Shown here in pieces: positions 53,829 to 61,584 of a stretch of 64,000 nucleotides of DNA; within the stretch, counting starts at the first letter, position 1, and every line of letters starts with the position of its first letter. The stretch is taken from assembly GCF_009826975.1 (NCBI RefSeq), contig NZ_WUMO01000008.1:1-64000 (forward strand), in the 5' to 3' direction. This DNA comes from Flavobacterium sp. HBTb2-11-1. GTDB lineage: Bacteria > Bacteroidota > Bacteroidia > Flavobacteriales > Flavobacteriaceae. Under the pieces are notes generated by a model. The model worked only from the letters and a program-made list of their open reading frames with translations, made no database searches and was not told the origin of the DNA. Both the position numbers and the translations under genes were made by a program.

Positions 53829-54917
53829 ATGAACACTAAAATTATAAAATATAGCCCGCTGTTTCTAGCAGCAGTATTTTTCCTTAACAGCTGTAATTCT
53901 AAAAAAGAAGAACCTGTTAAAGCAGAAATTGAACCTAAAGTAGAAACTTTCCTTTTAGCGAAAGAAAAACTAACAACAGAATTGCGTTTGCCTGCCGAAT
54001 TAACAGGTTTCCAACAAGTTGATTTGTATGCAAAAGTGAGCAGTTTCGTAAAAACCTTAAAAGTTGATATTGGTTCTAAAGTAAAAAAAGGACAGCTTTT
54101 AATTGTTTTAGAAGCGCCAGAAATCAGTTCGCAATTGGCTGCAGCCGAATCGAGATTGAAATCGATGGAAGCGATTTATGCAACCAGCAAAAGCACTTAC
54201 AACCGTTTGTACGAAACCAGCAAAGTGGAAGGAACGATTTCTAAAAACGATTTAGAAATGGCAAGCGGAAAAAAGAATTCTGATTACGCACAATATCAAG
54301 CTGCCATTGCGGCTCACAAAGAAATCTCGATTATGAGAGGTTATCTAGAAATCCGTGCTCCTTTTGACGGTGTTGTAGCAGCAAGAAATGTCAATTTAGG
54401 AACATTTGTTGGTCCGCAAGGAAAAGGTTCAGATTTACCTTTATTGACGATTCAGGAGCAAAGTAAATTACGTTTGGCGGTTTCTGTACCAGAATTGTAC
54501 ACAGGATATTTGCACCCGGGCGACGAAATGAGTTTTAATGTAAAATCGTTACCAGAAACTTTTACAGCAAAAATTACCAGAATGTCTGGCGCTTTAGATT
54601 TAAAATTACGTTCTGAAAGAGTCGAAATGGACGTGCACAACACCAAAGGAAATTTATTGCCAGGAATGGTTGCCGAAGTTTTGTTACCGCTTAACGCGAA
54701 AGACAGCACATTTGTAGTACCAAAATCGGCAGTAGTGAATTCTGCGGAAGGTTTATATGTAGTAAAAGTTGTAAACCACAAAGCGACAAGAGTTGACATT
54801 AAAAAAGGAAGAGAAATCGAAGATAAAATTGAAATTTTCGGCGATTTGACTCCAAATGATAAACTGGTAAAAATTGCCAGCGAAGAAACTAAGGAAGGCG
54901 ATGTAATAAACGAATAA
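53829..54917 (+). CDS. RND efflux periplasmic adaptor lipoprotein
   Basis: A 362-residue membrane-fusion protein of the HlyD/AcrA type, anchored as a lipoprotein (lipobox LNSC, Cys22). The biotinyl-lipoyl-like segment has YAKVSSFVKTLKVDIGSKVKKGQLLIVLEAPE (about 67-98), followed by an alpha-helical hairpin (about 100-160), the second lipoyl half (GYLEIRAPFDGVVAARNVNLGTFVG) and beta-barrel and proximal domains to the end. It links the RND pump to TolC. A repeat element sits between it and the pump gene, but the order tolC-pump-adaptor is complete. Confidence 0.93.
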   Translation: MNTKIIKYSPLFLAAVFFLNSCNSKKEEPVKAEIEPKVETFLLAKEKLTTELRLPAELTGFQQVDLYAKVSSFVKTLKVDIGSKVKKGQLLIVLEAPEISSQLAAAESRLKSMEAIYATSKSTYNRLYETSKVEGTISKNDLEMASGKKNSDYAQYQAAIAAHKEISIMRGYLEIRAPFDGVVAARNVNLGTFVGPQGKGSDLPLLTIQEQSKLRLAVSVPELYTGYLHPGDEMSFNVKSLPETFTAKITRMSGALDLKLRSERVEMDVHNTKGNLLPGMVAEVLLPLNAKDSTFVVPKSAVVNSAEGLYVVKVVNHKATRVDIKKGREIEDKIEIFGDLTPNDKLVKIASEETKEGDVINE

Positions 54918-55272
54918 TACCGATTATGTATTCAATACAGTCAAATAAAAATTAGACTGTTTTCATACTATATCGGCATTGATAACCTGCGTTTTAGTCT
55001 TCAATTTAGTGATTACCAAAAACTGTACGCATTCTTAGGAATGCAAATCTAAAAATTTGCCTTAGGACAGTTCCCTCTGATTTGTGGGGAGCTGTCCTTT
55101 TTTTGTTTTATAAATTGGGTAAAAATACTTGGCTGTTTGAATTGATAAATTAATATTTTTGAAAAACTATAAGTAAGAAATAAACATTCGCTAATACAAA
55201 CAAATTTGAATAAATTGTTGCTACTTTATAGCGAGTGTATATAAGTCAGTTATCATTTAAACACAAGAAACT
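54918..55272. other. Structured intergenic region before the DUF6602 gene
   Basis: A weak hairpin ACAGTC / GACTGT (54937-54960) could end the efflux operon. From about 54980 follows a run of hairpins: GCATTC-TTAG-GAATGC (55029-55044), GCAAAT / ATTTGC (55043-55060), and a strong terminator (55064-55106). No ORF covers them, so a small RNA is possible. A TATTTTTG -7 box (55154-55161) may serve the DUF6602 gene. Confidence 0.45.
55064..55106 (+). terminator. Strong intrinsic terminator
   Basis: The stem AGGACAG / CTGTCCT, extended by TTCCC / GGGGA, is followed by seven or more T. It comes after two smaller hairpins and could close a small RNA or the efflux operon. Confidence 0.75.
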
Positions 55273-56187
55273 ATGAACGCAGTCTTTGGAACAATTTTAG
55301 AAAATCTTCGTGCAATAGAAATAGTTGAAACTCCAACTATTGATGTTTTTAAGAAAGATCGAACCAACACAGGCGATTCTAAAGAACTAACCGTTAGTCA
55401 ATTTATTGAAAGATATTTACCATCCGATTACAAAGTTAGGAAAGGAATCATTTATTCATTAGATAGTCAATCAAATAATATAGATTGTGTTGTTCTGGCT
55501 CCAAATCATCCAGCACTTAATACTCCAGTGCGTGAAGTTATGCTTGCTGAAGGGGTTTATGCGGCTATCGAGGTAAAACCAGATATAACAGTATTAACAG
55601 ATAAAGGTGAATTTAATAGAGGTCTGTCTCAAATTCGATCCGTTAAAAATTTATCTCGAGAAACTGACATCTTGGACTTAAGCCAATTGACTAATAAACA
55701 AAAAAAATCTGATTATTATAAAAAGATTCCATCTATAATTTTTAGTCATAAATCTGCTGATCCCAAAAAAACAATTGAATTTATACGAAAAAAAGTTGAA
55801 AACGGTGAATACAAAAGTGACGAACTTCCCGATTTAATTGTTAGTCTGGATAATGGGATATTAATGTATACACCTGATTTTTCTTCTAATTCAATTTCGA
55901 AACAGCTTCCTGATGAATTAAAACCAATCTACGGAGAATATGTTTTTACTCATTTTGAAACCAATAGCAAGGAAGAAACATTAGCACTATTCTTAGTTCT
56001 TTTCCTAGGTTTAACACCTCCAACTATGATGCTAAGTAAGTTTATAATTACTGATTATTTAAGAAAAATCGATATAAAATTTAAAAAGACTTTTTATCCA
56101 ATTCTGTTAGACCTAACAAAAACAAAAGAATCTTTAGAAAAAGTAAAAGAATTTCTGGAAAAAACAAAAAATAAAAACGGTAACTAA
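55273..56187 (+). CDS. DUF6602 restriction-nuclease-like protein
   Basis: A 304-residue cytoplasmic protein whose first half matches the DUF6602 pattern, a PD-(D/E)XK nuclease-like fold: FIERYLPSDYKVRKGIIYSLD, then NNIDCVVLAP with Asp71, and GVYAAIEVKPD with Glu100 and Lys102 of the E-x-K motif. These residues could bind a metal and cut nucleic acid. The C-terminal half (about 120-304) is charged and helical and ends in a Lys/Glu-rich tail. DUF6602 proteins occur alone or near defence genes; here no partner methylase or helicase is visible. The gene is AT-rich and flanked by repeat elements, suggesting an accessory insertion. Activity is unproven. Confidence 0.75.
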   Translation: MNAVFGTILENLRAIEIVETPTIDVFKKDRTNTGDSKELTVSQFIERYLPSDYKVRKGIIYSLDSQSNNIDCVVLAPNHPALNTPVREVMLAEGVYAAIEVKPDITVLTDKGEFNRGLSQIRSVKNLSRETDILDLSQLTNKQKKSDYYKKIPSIIFSHKSADPKKTIEFIRKKVENGEYKSDELPDLIVSLDNGILMYTPDFSSNSISKQLPDELKPIYGEYVFTHFETNSKEETLALFLVLFLGLTPPTMMLSKFIITDYLRKIDIKFKKTFYPILLDLTKTKESLEKVKEFLEKTKNKNGN

Positions 56188-56283
56188 CAGCTACTACAAA
56201 TGACTTGGGCAATTGCCTTAATGGAAAATAGTTTGCATTTAAATGATTTTGGCAAATCCATAAAATGGACTTAATTTAGTCAT

Positions 56284-56366
56284 AAACCCGATAGCGTGGA
56301 TTGTACCCGATTGCGCAGATATATCTCCGCAACGATAGCGCGGATTTGCAATCCGTGCCCGCAAAG
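56284..56366. repeat. REP-like palindromic element
   Basis: Contains TTGCGCAGATATATCTCCGCAA, a near palindrome (22 bp, given as two halves TTGCGCAGATA and TATCTCCGCAA), and CGGATTTGCAATCCG, a perfect hairpin. It lies between the DUF6602 gene and the next terminator. Confidence 0.55.
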
Positions 56367-56391
56367 TAACTAACAGATTATATTAAAAAAT

Positions 56392-56423
56392 AAAACCTCG
56401 ATTTTAAAAAAAATCGAGGTTTT
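56392..56423. terminator. Bidirectional terminator
   Basis: AAAACCTCGATTTT / AAAATCGAGGTTTT with a short A-rich loop. It lies between the DUF6602 gene (plus) and a small minus-strand gene and can serve both. Confidence 0.75.
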
Positions 56424-56437
56424 CCATTTTATAAACC

Positions 56438-56671
56438 TTACTCCTCACTCAAATAGGGATTCAAAATCTCCGCCAATTCATTGAGCCAATAATAATTGTC
56501 TTCAAAATTTAAAAGTCCAATTTGGAGGGTTTCGTGTTGTCGCATCACGCCGAGAGCTAAAATGCAATTTACTTGTCTTAAGATTTTAGCCATATCTTCG
56601 GGATCTATAATATGGTTAAAAAAATCAATCAGCCTTGTTTCGGCTTCTTTGGAAAGGGTGTTGTTTTTCAT
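56438..56671 (-). CDS. Small conserved-looking hypothetical protein
   Basis: A 77-residue acidic protein that I do not recognise. It is predicted to be mostly alpha-helical: LSKEAETRLIDFFNHIIDPEDMAKILRQV and NYYWLNELAEILNPYLSEE. No signal peptide or membrane helix is visible. It ends 14 bases from a bidirectional terminator, has a normal ATG and is preceded on the same strand by a structured RNA candidate (56688-56770), so it is either controlled by that RNA or merely adjacent to it. The clean flanking signals suggest a real gene. Confidence 0.6.
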   Translation of the reverse strand: MKNNTLSKEAETRLIDFFNHIIDPEDMAKILRQVNCILALGVMRQHETLQIGLLNFEDNYYWLNELAEILNPYLSEE

Positions 56672-56687
56672 AAAGTGAAGAATTTAA

Positions 56688-56770
56688 GAAAAAACCCTCA
56701 TACCTTAGCAGTCTTACGCTTCTTCACGGCGTCAAAGTCCTTTCGGATCTTTACTACATAGCACGAGGGC
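56688..56770 (-). ncRNA. Candidate structured RNA upstream of the small gene
   Basis: Minus-strand RNA can form a 10-bp closing helix with three or so wobbles (56694-56703 with 56761-56770), a 5-bp inner helix (56708-56712 with 56753-56757), a GAAA-loop hairpin (56734-56752) and a second hairpin (56716-56719 with 56729-56732), followed by a U-run (56688-56693). The 77-nt core is about half GC, against a clearly AT-rich background. It may be a small RNA that ends at its own U-run or a 5' leader of the gene starting 17 bases further. A TACATTTG box (56809-56816) could be its promoter. No known family is identified. Confidence 0.55.
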
Positions 56771-56916
56771 AAATTTTATGTTGTCTTAATGTGAAGATTT
56801 AAGAACTTCAAATGTAAGAAAACTTTTTAAAAAGAAAGATTTTTCTTTCAATTATTATATTCCTTTTATCAAATATAAGAAATCTATATTTCAGCAGGCA
56901 TTTATCGCAGTTTTCT

Positions 56917-56999
56917 CATTGCGAGGAACGAAGTAATCTCGCTAATCATAAGACACAAAGTCTGATTTTGTAAATGTGGTTGCTTCGTTCCTCGCAATG
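56917..56999. repeat. 17-bp perfect inverted repeat, CATTGCGAGGAACGAAG
   Basis: CATTGCGAGGAACGAAG (56917-56933) faces CTTCGTTCCTCGCAATG (56983-56999), with a 49-base middle that can partly fold. A shorter related word is at about 57098-57118. A dispersed repeat type common in Flavobacterium genomes. Confidence 0.75.
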
Positions 57000-57153
57000 A
57001 CAAACTGCATGAAAAAAAATTACAAAGATTTGTCTGGCTTAGCGAAGTCGAAGCCCGCAATCTAAATCTACAATCTTTGTAGAGCTACTTGCGAAGATTT
57101 CTCGTTCCTCGAAATGACAAAATTGGGGATAAGAAATTAAACTAGCCATTATA

Positions 57154-57190
57154 AAAAAATGCAAGACCAAAATATGATCCTGCATTTTTT
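57154..57190 (-). terminator. Terminator of the PfpI-like gene
   Basis: AAAAAATGCA / TGCATTTTTT arms with an additional GATCA / TGGTC pairing inside; on the minus strand a T-run follows. It lies 33 bases from the stop codon of the downstream-facing gene. Confidence 0.7.
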
Positions 57191-57222
57191 ATAATTTGAT
57201 AAATCTAAAAGAAAACAACTTT

Positions 57223-57771
57223 TTACGCTCTCTGACGCTCGTGTATGCCTTCTTTAATTTCTTCCACCATTTTTTTATTAAAAGCGGGTAAATCATTTGG
57301 GTTTCGGCTGGTAACTAGTCCGTTGTCCACAACTACTTCTGAGTCTTCCCATTGTGCTCCGGCATTTTTCAAATCGTTTTTAACAGAAAAGAACGATGTT
57401 ACTTTTCGACCCTCTAAAACATCAGCATCCACCAGAATTTGAGGTCCGTGACAAATTGCGGCTACCGGTTTTTTACTTTCAAAAAAGGAACGTACAAAAT
57501 TTACCGCAGCTTCTTCCCTTCTTAATAAATCAGGATTTATTACTCCTCCAGGCAGAACCAAAGCATCGTAATCGGCTTCATTTGCCTGATCTAATACGAC
57601 ATCAACATTATATTCGTTGCTCCAATTTCCGTCTTTCCAAGCTTTGATAGTTCCAGATTTCAAACTGACGATATCTGCATTCCAACCTTGCTCTTCCAGA
57701 TAGGCTTTAGGCGATGCTAATTCAGATTCTTCGAAACCGTTTGTGGCTAATATGGCGATATTCTTTTTCAT
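57223..57771 (-). CDS. DJ-1/PfpI family protein
   Basis: A 182-residue type-1 glutamine-amidotransferase-like protein of the PfpI/YhbO type. It has KNIAILATNGFEESELASPKAYL with the conserved Glu near 18, and AAICHGPQILVDADVLEGRKVTSF with the nucleophilic Cys-His (about 105-106). Members are deglycases or proteases or stress proteins; the exact activity is disputed. It is cytoplasmic, without a signal peptide. It stands alone with its own terminator. Confidence 0.9.
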   Translation of the reverse strand: MKKNIAILATNGFEESELASPKAYLEEQGWNADIVSLKSGTIKAWKDGNWSNEYNVDVVLDQANEADYDALVLPGGVINPDLLRREEAAVNFVRSFFESKKPVAAICHGPQILVDADVLEGRKVTSFFSVKNDLKNAGAQWEDSEVVVDNGLVTSRNPNDLPAFNKKMVEEIKEGIHERQRA

Positions 57772-58130
57772 AATTTCAAATATTTAAACGTTATTAATTT
57801 TGATTTACCTAAAATTAGTTATTTGAGAAAGCCAGAGAAAATAGACCGTGTTAAAGCTTTCTTTAATAAAAGTTAATTAATTGGCAATCAAATTTTTATT
57901 AAAAAATAAAATGAAATTATGTAAAATGTAGGTCAATTTGGTTTACTATTTTATAAGCATTTATGAATCAATTAAGATTTTATTTCTACGGATTTTTTTT
58001 TCAGACTTAAAAACTCTAACGACATAAAAAAAAACCTTATTTTAATACAAAAAAAACTTTTAGGGGTAATATCAATAAAATATGCCGTTTTAAATTTACT
58101 GACCTCGAGACAAACCAAATACCACTTCTT
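57772..58130. other. AT-rich intergenic region
   Basis: No repeat, hairpin or promoter that I trust is seen. It contains long A/T runs and the upstream regions of two divergent genes (PfpI-like, minus; hypothetical, plus). Confidence 0.5.
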
Positions 58131-58466
58131 ATGCCACTTACAAAAAAAATTGCGGAATTAATGTCCAAAAAATACAATACCAATATTACTATTTTGGGCG
58201 ATTACGAGGGCAGCAATCATACTTCGATTCTTGATAATGACAACGGAACAATCTTAGTTGTTTCAGATCGGAATCAGTTTTATTTTAAAGATCGGCATCG
58301 CAATCTCTGGCTTTCGGTTCTAGATCCTTTTCAAATAGATGGAAAAGAGCATTATCCCGAGCTTGGAGATTCTTACACACTCAATCATGGAGTTCAATAC
58401 AGTTTTACGACAAAAGAAGCAATTGTAGAAATGGCTTCTCTCTATTTTGCAAAACATGCAGATTAA
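58131..58466 (+). CDS. Hypothetical protein
   Basis: A 111-residue protein I do not recognise. It appears to be a mixed alpha/beta cytoplasmic protein: MPLTKKIAELMSKKYNTNITIL, then YEGSNHTSILDNDNGTILVVSDRNQFYF and a helical end. No signal peptide, transmembrane helix or catalytic motif is visible. A good ATG and a codon pattern like its neighbours support a real gene. It lies 96 bases before the AraC gene at 58563 in the same direction; a CCCGATAGC palindrome lies in the gap. Function unknown. Confidence 0.65.
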   Translation: MPLTKKIAELMSKKYNTNITILGDYEGSNHTSILDNDNGTILVVSDRNQFYFKDRHRNLWLSVLDPFQIDGKEHYPELGDSYTLNHGVQYSFTTKEAIVEMASLYFAKHAD

Positions 58467-58562
58467 AATGATGAAGCGCAAAAAACAATTTCTTTAAATG
58501 CATAACTTTACAGAATCTTAACTCCCGATAGCTATCGCGATTGCGTTTAAAAACCAAAACAA

Positions 58563-59357
58563 ATGATTGACATAAAAACGTTTGAACAGGCAGAAGATCT
58601 AAAGCATCCAAGACGTGTACTAAAATATGTACTGCTTTTTTGCACATCGGGCGAAATAACGCTTTCAGTAGACGAAAACGAATATCTAATCCCAAGAAAT
58701 TCGGTCTTAACGATAACGTCAGGTCAGATTCATTTTATAAAAAACAGCAACAACGCAACCGGATTTGTTCTTGAATTCACTTATGATTTCTTCTGCAAAA
58801 ATGACAACGACATCGAACTCATTTTTCATAACGGTTTGTTCTGCCATTTTGCAATGAATGAAGTGATACAAGTAGATGACGACAAATTGGTTGTCGATGC
58901 TTTACAGCTTATTCAGCAGGAAATTGCCCAAAAACCGTATCAATACCTCATCTCTGTTCATTCTAGAATTCAATTGATTTTAATCGAAATCAATCGTTCT
59001 AAAATAAAACTTGGGGAAGAAATCTACAAACCAGATGCTTTGTTTCTTCATTTTCTGGAAGCTATTCGCGGTAATTTTGACAAAAATCTTTCGGTAAATG
59101 AAATCGCTAATTTAATCGGCACAACCGAAGCCAAGCTGAACGAGCTCTCTAAACTGCATTGCAACAAAACCGCACAAAATATCATCTTCGGATTGCTAAT
59201 TTCTGAAGCAAAACGTTTATTTACTTATGAGAAATTATCGGTAAAAGAAACCGCTTATGCTTTAGGCTTTAATGATCCTTTTTATTTTTCGAACTTTTTC
59301 AAAAAACATACTAACATTTCTCCAAAATCTTATAAGGAGAAAGTTGTTCAATTGTAG
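58563..59357 (+). CDS. AraC-family transcriptional regulator
   Basis: A 264-residue AraC protein with an N-terminal cupin-like sensor (LSVDENEYLIPRNSVLTITSGQIHFI) and a C-terminal DNA-binding domain (about 165-262): LSVNEIANLIGTTEAKLNELSKLHCNKTAQNII, then SVKETAYALGFNDPFYFSNFFKKHTNISPKSYK. It is followed after 200 bases by DoxX and cupin genes in the same direction, which are plausible targets. No operator is identified. Confidence 0.9.
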   Translation: MIDIKTFEQAEDLKHPRRVLKYVLLFCTSGEITLSVDENEYLIPRNSVLTITSGQIHFIKNSNNATGFVLEFTYDFFCKNDNDIELIFHNGLFCHFAMNEVIQVDDDKLVVDALQLIQQEIAQKPYQYLISVHSRIQLILIEINRSKIKLGEEIYKPDALFLHFLEAIRGNFDKNLSVNEIANLIGTTEAKLNELSKLHCNKTAQNIIFGLLISEAKRLFTYEKLSVKETAYALGFNDPFYFSNFFKKHTNISPKSYKEKVVQL

Positions 59358-59389
59358 CCGTTTTCCAAGCTTTTTCCTTTCGTTGCGAA

Positions 59390-59430
59390 AATTGCTCGCA
59401 AAACCGCGGAGTCGCAAAGTTTTTTCTCAT
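59390..59430. repeat. Partial CGCAAAG-type repeat
   Basis: GTTGCGAAAATTGCTCGCAAAACCGCGG and GTCGCAAAG words, only one arm of the element, so probably a decayed copy. Confidence 0.4.
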
Positions 59431-59559
59431 TTTATGTCATATTAGTCAAAAGGCTTTTTGCCTTCAAGCACAATTACATGCTTTTTCCAAGATTCTCTAT
59501 TCTTTAAAAAGCACCACTGCCTGATCTTTGTATCTGATTAATTACTAATAAAATAGTTT

Positions 59560-59982
59560 ATGAAAAGATATCAGGATTATGCCATTTTGCTTTTACGAAT
59601 CGCAATGGCAATTGGATTTTTATCTGCCGTTTTTAGTCGGTTGGGATTTTGGGGAAGTCAATCTTCAGGTTGGGAAAATTTTCTGGCTTACGCCGAAAAA
59701 GTAAATTCTTTTGCTCCAAAAAGCTGTATTCCGGCAATTGCAATTACTGCTACAATTGCAGAATCACTTTTGGCTCTGCTCCTTTTCTTTGGCTACAAAA
59801 CCAAATTTGCATCTATTGGCGCATCTATTTTAACCTTTTTGTTTGCGCTCGCCATGACGTATTCTTTTGGCGTAAAAGAGCTACTGGATTATTCTGTATT
59901 TGTGTTTTCGATGAGTGCTTTTCTTTTGGCAACATTCGAAAAATACAACTGGAGTTTAGATGAATTTCTTTCAAAAAATTAA
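59560..59982 (+). CDS. DoxX-family membrane protein
   Basis: A 140-residue protein with four transmembrane helices: DYAILLLRIAMAIGFLSAVFSR, CIPAIAITATIAESLLALLLFFG, FASIGASILTFLFALAMTYSFG and YSVFVFSMSAFLLATFE. This is the DoxX/TQO-small-subunit-like fold; many members are of uncertain function, sometimes linked to thiosulfate or quinone chemistry. It is followed 20 bases later by a cupin gene, so the two are probably co-transcribed under the AraC regulator upstream. Confidence 0.87.
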   Translation: MKRYQDYAILLLRIAMAIGFLSAVFSRLGFWGSQSSGWENFLAYAEKVNSFAPKSCIPAIAITATIAESLLALLLFFGYKTKFASIGASILTFLFALAMTYSFGVKELLDYSVFVFSMSAFLLATFEKYNWSLDEFLSKN

Positions 59983-60002
59983 ACAATTTAAAATCAACTA
60001 TA

Positions 60003-60347
60003 ATGGAAAAACAAATTGCAAAAACAAACGAATTAAACTGGAAACCTCTTGTTGAAGAAGGCGTAAATACAGACGGTATTTTTTATAAAGTCCTACGCTT
60101 TGACGAAACCGCCAACAGACCCAAAACCTTTTTATTAAAATTTGAAGCTGGCGCTTCGTACCCAAATCACCTTCATCCAGGCGGAGAAGAAATCTTTGTT
60201 CTTGAAGGCGAAGTACGCTCTGCAAAAGACGAACTAAAAGCAGGCGATTATTTGTATATGCCGCCTGATAGCACTCATTCAGTTTTTTCTAAAAATGGAT
60301 GTACGCTTTTGTTTATTGTTCCTGAAGAAGTGGTTATTTTGAAATAA
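60003..60347 (+). CDS. Cupin-domain protein, ChrR-like
   Basis: A 114-residue single-domain cupin. The metal-binding first motif is NHLHPGGEEIFVLEGEVRSA (His, His, Glu) and the second is YLYMPPDSTHSVFSKNG (His). It resembles the cupin of ChrR/anti-sigma and small dioxygenase-like proteins. No signal peptide, so it is cytoplasmic. It directly follows doxX. Its opposite-strand neighbour is another cupin gene, separated by a nested inverted repeat. Confidence 0.85.
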   Translation: MEKQIAKTNELNWKPLVEEGVNTDGIFYKVLRFDETANRPKTFLLKFEAGASYPNHLHPGGEEIFVLEGEVRSAKDELKAGDYLYMPPDSTHSVFSKNGCTLLFIVPEEVVILK

Positions 60348-60354
60348 AAAAAAC

Positions 60355-60477
60355 GTAGCCTCCTGCTTTAGCTGGAGGTTTTATTATGACAATTTATTGG
60401 GGCTTTAGCCAAAATGCGTTTTTGGGCTAAAGCCATTTTTTTCTTAATGATTTACCTCCAGCTAAAGCAGGAGGCTA
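60355..60477. repeat. Nested inverted repeat between convergent cupin genes
   Basis: A perfect 24-bp outer inverted repeat (60356-60379 and 60454-60477) encloses an inner one, GGCTTTAGCC / GGCTAAAGCC (60401-60410 and 60425-60434). Both contain the word GCTTTAGC, so the inner hairpin looks like a relative of the outer ends. The whole forms a long hairpin that can act as a bidirectional terminator. Confidence 0.8.
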
Positions 60478-60512
60478 TTCAATTAATTAAAAATCTTTAA
60501 AACTTTTAATCA

Positions 60513-60941
60513 TTATCTCAAATCCTTTTTAATAACCAAATACTTTAAATCTGTTTTACCTGCGTTGCTAATGCCGTGTTCAGCATTTGGCGGACAATAG
60601 AAACTGGTATTCGGACCAGCTGTAACGGTTTTTCCGTCAAGGAAAAATTCGGCTGTCCCTTCTAAAATATAGAAAAACTCTTCTTCGGGATGATGATGAG
60701 GCGCGTGCGTTGATTTGCCAGGTTCGACAATACTCATTTTTAGAGTGTTTTCTTGAGTGAAATCTTTATTGGCAAACCAGTATTGATAACCTACTTTGGT
60801 TTTGGTGGCATTTTTTATATCAAAATGATTGACACAGTTTTCGATCGTGTATTGCGGAGTCTCTTTTTTGGTTTCCTGACAGAAGGTCTTTTGGAAAAAT
60901 AAAACAGCGGTTGTGGTTTTTAGGATAGTTAGCGTTTTCAT
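60513..60941 (-). CDS. Exported cupin-domain protein
   Basis: A 142-residue cupin with a signal-like N-terminus (about 1-22, ending KTFCQE). The cupin motif is THAPHHHPEEEFFYILEGTAEFF (His cluster, Glu) and the second is FYCPPNAEHGISNAG (His). Likely a small metal-binding periplasmic protein. It is convergent with the ChrR-like cupin gene but is a different cupin. It stands alone, with an AT-rich upstream region. Confidence 0.82.
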   Translation of the reverse strand: MKTLTILKTTTAVLFFQKTFCQETKKETPQYTIENCVNHFDIKNATKTKVGYQYWFANKDFTQENTLKMSIVEPGKSTHAPHHHPEEEFFYILEGTAEFFLDGKTVTAGPNTSFYCPPNAEHGISNAGKTDLKYLVIKKDLR

Positions 60942-61067
60942 TTTTTTTGTTGTAATGTTACGAAAAAATGCAATTTGACTTCCGAAAAAAGAAATAAATT
61001 ATAGAGATTAACATGTAAATTAGACTTTTGTCTTAACTTTGTTCATTAACTTTAGTAAATCAATATC

Positions 61068-61295
61068 ATGCAAGCAATTAACATCACAGCATATACAGAA
61101 GACGCTTCTCAAATAGAAGCTGTAAAAGCTTTTATGAAAGCACTAAAGATCAAATTTGAGATAGCAAATGTAAAACCATATGAGTTATCTGAAGAACAAC
61201 AGAATATATTAAATGATCAAGTTATTTCAGATAAAAACCTTTACACTGATGCTGACTCTGTTTATACAGATTTAAAAAAGAAGTATGAATTATAA
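61068..61295 (+). CDS. Antitoxin-like protein (DUF2683 type)
   Basis: A 75-residue acidic protein whose start MQAINITAYTEDASQIEAVKAFMKALKIKFEI resembles small antitoxins of the DUF2683 type: an N-terminal strand and helix followed by a flexible toxin-binding tail. It overlaps the downstream toxin gene by 11 bases, the classical toxin-antitoxin layout. It probably also binds its own promoter. Confidence rests mostly on gene pairing. Confidence 0.75.
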   Translation: MQAINITAYTEDASQIEAVKAFMKALKIKFEIANVKPYELSEEQQNILNDQVISDKNLYTDADSVYTDLKKKYEL

Positions 61296-61584
61296 GATTA
61301 TAGTTTCTCCAATTGCATTAAAAAATATTGAAGAAGCCCTAGAATATTATATTTTAAAAGTCAGCAAAAAAGTTGCCTTGGATTTTCTTAATGATTATAA
61401 AAAGATTTACAAAGCGTTACAGATAAATCCTTTTTATCAATTTCACGATACTAATTATCGTTATCTTCCATTTAAAAAATTTCCTTATGTGGCATTTTTC
61501 ATTGTTGATGAATTATCAAAAACTGTATTTCTAAATGCTGTTTTTCATACTTCACAAAATCCACAAAAATATCCTGTAAAATAA
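61285..61584 (+). CDS. RelE/ParE-family toxin
   Basis: A 99-residue basic protein of the RelE/ParE superfamily: MNYKIIVSPIALKNIEEALEYY, then helices KKVALDFLNDYKKIYKALQINP and the strands YRYLPFKKFPYVAFFIVDELSKTVFLNAVFHTSQNP. ParE-like members poison gyrase and RelE-like members cut mRNA; which is the case here cannot be told. The 11-base overlap with the antitoxin-like gene supports a functional module. Confidence 0.82.
   Translation: MNYKIIVSPIALKNIEEALEYYILKVSKKVALDFLNDYKKIYKALQINPFYQFHDTNYRYLPFKKFPYVAFFIVDELSKTVFLNAVFHTSQNPQKYPVK

Larger units (their letters stand above)
56672..57222. other. Gap with RNA candidate and palindromic repeats
   Basis: Beyond the structured RNA this 550-base gap holds a 17-bp inverted repeat (56917-56999), a partial copy of the TCGACTTCGCT word (57033-57052), a partial CTCGTTCCTCG copy (57098-57118) and a terminator for the PfpI-like gene. 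No protein gene is seen. Confidence 0.5.

Noticed and set aside
56696..56775. 25-codon TTG-started peptide on the minus strand
   Set aside because: Codon use is G/C-rich unlike the genome, and the same bases pair in four helices, so a structured RNA explains the sequence better. Not fully excluded.
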